Shown: positions 6,141 to 6,869 of the stretch, piece after piece
How the letters are laid out: the number at the start of each line of letters is the position of its first letter
How positions within the stretch are numbered: position 1 is the stretch's first letter
NCBI GenBank assembly: GCA_004525825.1
Contig: SPBY01000152.1
Location: 1-6,869, forward strand
Origin: Bacteroidia bacterium
GTDB lineage: Bacteria; Bacteroidota; Bacteroidia; Bacteroidales; GCA-2748055
DNA length: 6,869 bases
Reading direction: 5' to 3'
Made by a program: the position numbers and the translations under genes
The notes under the pieces: model-generated
Databases searched by the model: none
What the model saw: the letters and a program-made list of their open reading frames with translations, nothing else
Told to the model about the DNA's origin: nothing

Positions 6141-6869
6141 ACAGGTAGATCCTCATGAGTTCTGCTTCCTGAAACAGCAGCTCCTTTTTGTATCGGAGCA
6201 GTTGTGCCTGGTTCCGGAAGTAGAAATCGGAGGTATAGAAATACTCTGACATAGAGATCTCTCCATTTTCCAGTGAGGCGGCCAGCAGCGACAAACTGTT
6301 GGCCGTACCCAGTGCTTCTTCCAGCTTGCGGGCCCTCGTACGAAACGATTCCAGCTTATTCAGTTTTTGCCTGAGCTCCTTTTCCTGGTGGAAGGCATAA
6401 CGGTCGATCTCAGCTTCGGCAAATACCACCTCCGATTTGGCTTTTTTTACGGTATTGGCATTTTCCCATAACGGAACTGTCACCCCCAGCCGGAATCCCC
6501 TGAAAGCCTCATCAGTGACAGATTCCGAATAATAACCTGCAGATAGTTTGGGCAAATGCTTGCTTACCGCAAGGTTAAGCTCGGCTTCTTTCATTTGCAG
6601 CTCCCGGTCGTAGTATTGAACATAGGGACTCAGGCGATACGCTTCAATCATCGAATCTGCGATAATCGGCAAGGCTTGCGGAAAGAGGGTATCTATGATC
6701 TCAATTTCCGCTCCTCCGGTAATTTCCTTTAAAGCGATCCGCAGGTCCTCGGCCAGGGCAAGCACCTCTTCATACTCCCCTTCCAGGGAAGCCACCATGA
6801 GCCTGCTCTGACCCAGTTCAAGAATGCCGGCTTCCCCGGCTTCCAGTTTATACTCCATATGGGACTCTA
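6139..6869 (-). CDS. TolC-family outer-membrane efflux protein, C-terminal part (5' end outside window)
   Basis: Outer-membrane channel subunit of tripartite exporters or RND pumps. The frame is open at 6869 and ends with TAA at 6139-6141; 242 codons are visible. The ATG at 6858-6856 is internal: the frame continues upstream (Glu-Ser-His precede it), and what follows is mid-protein. The visible part starts in the helices closing the first TolC repeat (GQSRLMVASLEGEYEE... with ALKEITG). The second repeat begins at SPYVQYYDRELQMKEAEL, with HLPKLSAGYYSE and FRLGVTVPLWEN as the beta-strand region that inserts in the outer membrane. It ends with long coiled-coil helices containing NGEISMSEYFY and a final FQEAELMRIYL. 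The signal peptide and first repeat lie outside. It is convergent with the M56 gene, 18 nt away, and belongs to an operon entering from the right, where an adaptor (HlyD-type) or ATPase gene would be expected. Pairing with the permease here is inferred from proximity. Confidence 0.9.
   Translation of the reverse strand, partial: ESHMEYKLEAGEAGILELGQSRLMVASLEGEYEEVLALAEDLRIALKEITGGAEIEIIDTLFPQALPIIADSMIEAYRLSPYVQYYDRELQMKEAELNLAVSKHLPKLSAGYYSESVTDEAFRGFRLGVTVPLWENANTVKKAKSEVVFAEAEIDRYAFHQEKELRQKLNKLESFRTRARKLEEALGTANSLSLLAASLENGEISMSEYFYTSDFYFRNQAQLLRYKKELLFQEAELMRIYL

Noticed and set aside
6139..6858. ATG at 6858 as the true start of the TolC-like gene
   Set aside because: The frame is open beyond it to the window edge. 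The protein from there begins mid-domain without a signal peptide and is about half the usual length of the family.

Overview
The window looks like chromosomal DNA of a member of the Bacteroidota. The grounds are family resemblance (a long two-module FtsX/MacB-type permease ending in NPVNALRYE, a sigma-54 response regulator with a GAFTDA loop, a BlaI/M56 pair of the Bacteroidota type), weak or absent Shine-Dalgarno sequences at most starts, and a TAnnTTTG-type -7 element. No mobile element, tRNA, rRNA or CRISPR was seen.

Layout. (1) 1-948, minus strand, 3' end outside the window: an NtrC-family response regulator (receiver plus AAA+ domain). (2) 949-1138, divergent intergenic region: a perfect 19-bp palindrome and, about 75 bp further right, a near-consensus sigma-54 (-24/-12) promoter pointing at the next gene. 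(3) 1139-3559, plus strand: an 806-residue ABC-transporter permease with two MacB/FtsX modules. (4) 3560-3659: three tandem 21-bp units with a conserved AAYT-N8-AGTT dyad, followed by a Bacteroidota-like -7 element and a good Shine-Dalgarno sequence. (5) 3660-4034 and 4045-6120, plus strand: a BlaI/MecI-type repressor and a BlaR1-like M56 membrane metallopeptidase, 10 nt apart. (6) 6139-6869, minus strand, 5' end outside the window: the C-terminal part of a TolC-family outer-membrane efflux protein, convergent with the M56 gene across 18 nt.

How the parts may work together (inference). The response regulator, through a sigma-54 promoter and an upstream palindrome, probably controls the permease. 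The permease and the TolC-like protein fit a MacB-type tripartite export system whose ATPase and periplasmic adaptor are not in the window. The BlaI/M56 pair forms a second regulatory circuit with its own operator array. The BlaI protein keeps an Asn-Phe pair where staphylococcal BlaI/MecI are cut. The M56 protein has no penicillin-binding sensor domain; its periplasmic half instead carries a beta-rich segment and one, perhaps two, ExbD/TolR-like domains. That domain swap and the 21-bp operator array are the most unusual things here.
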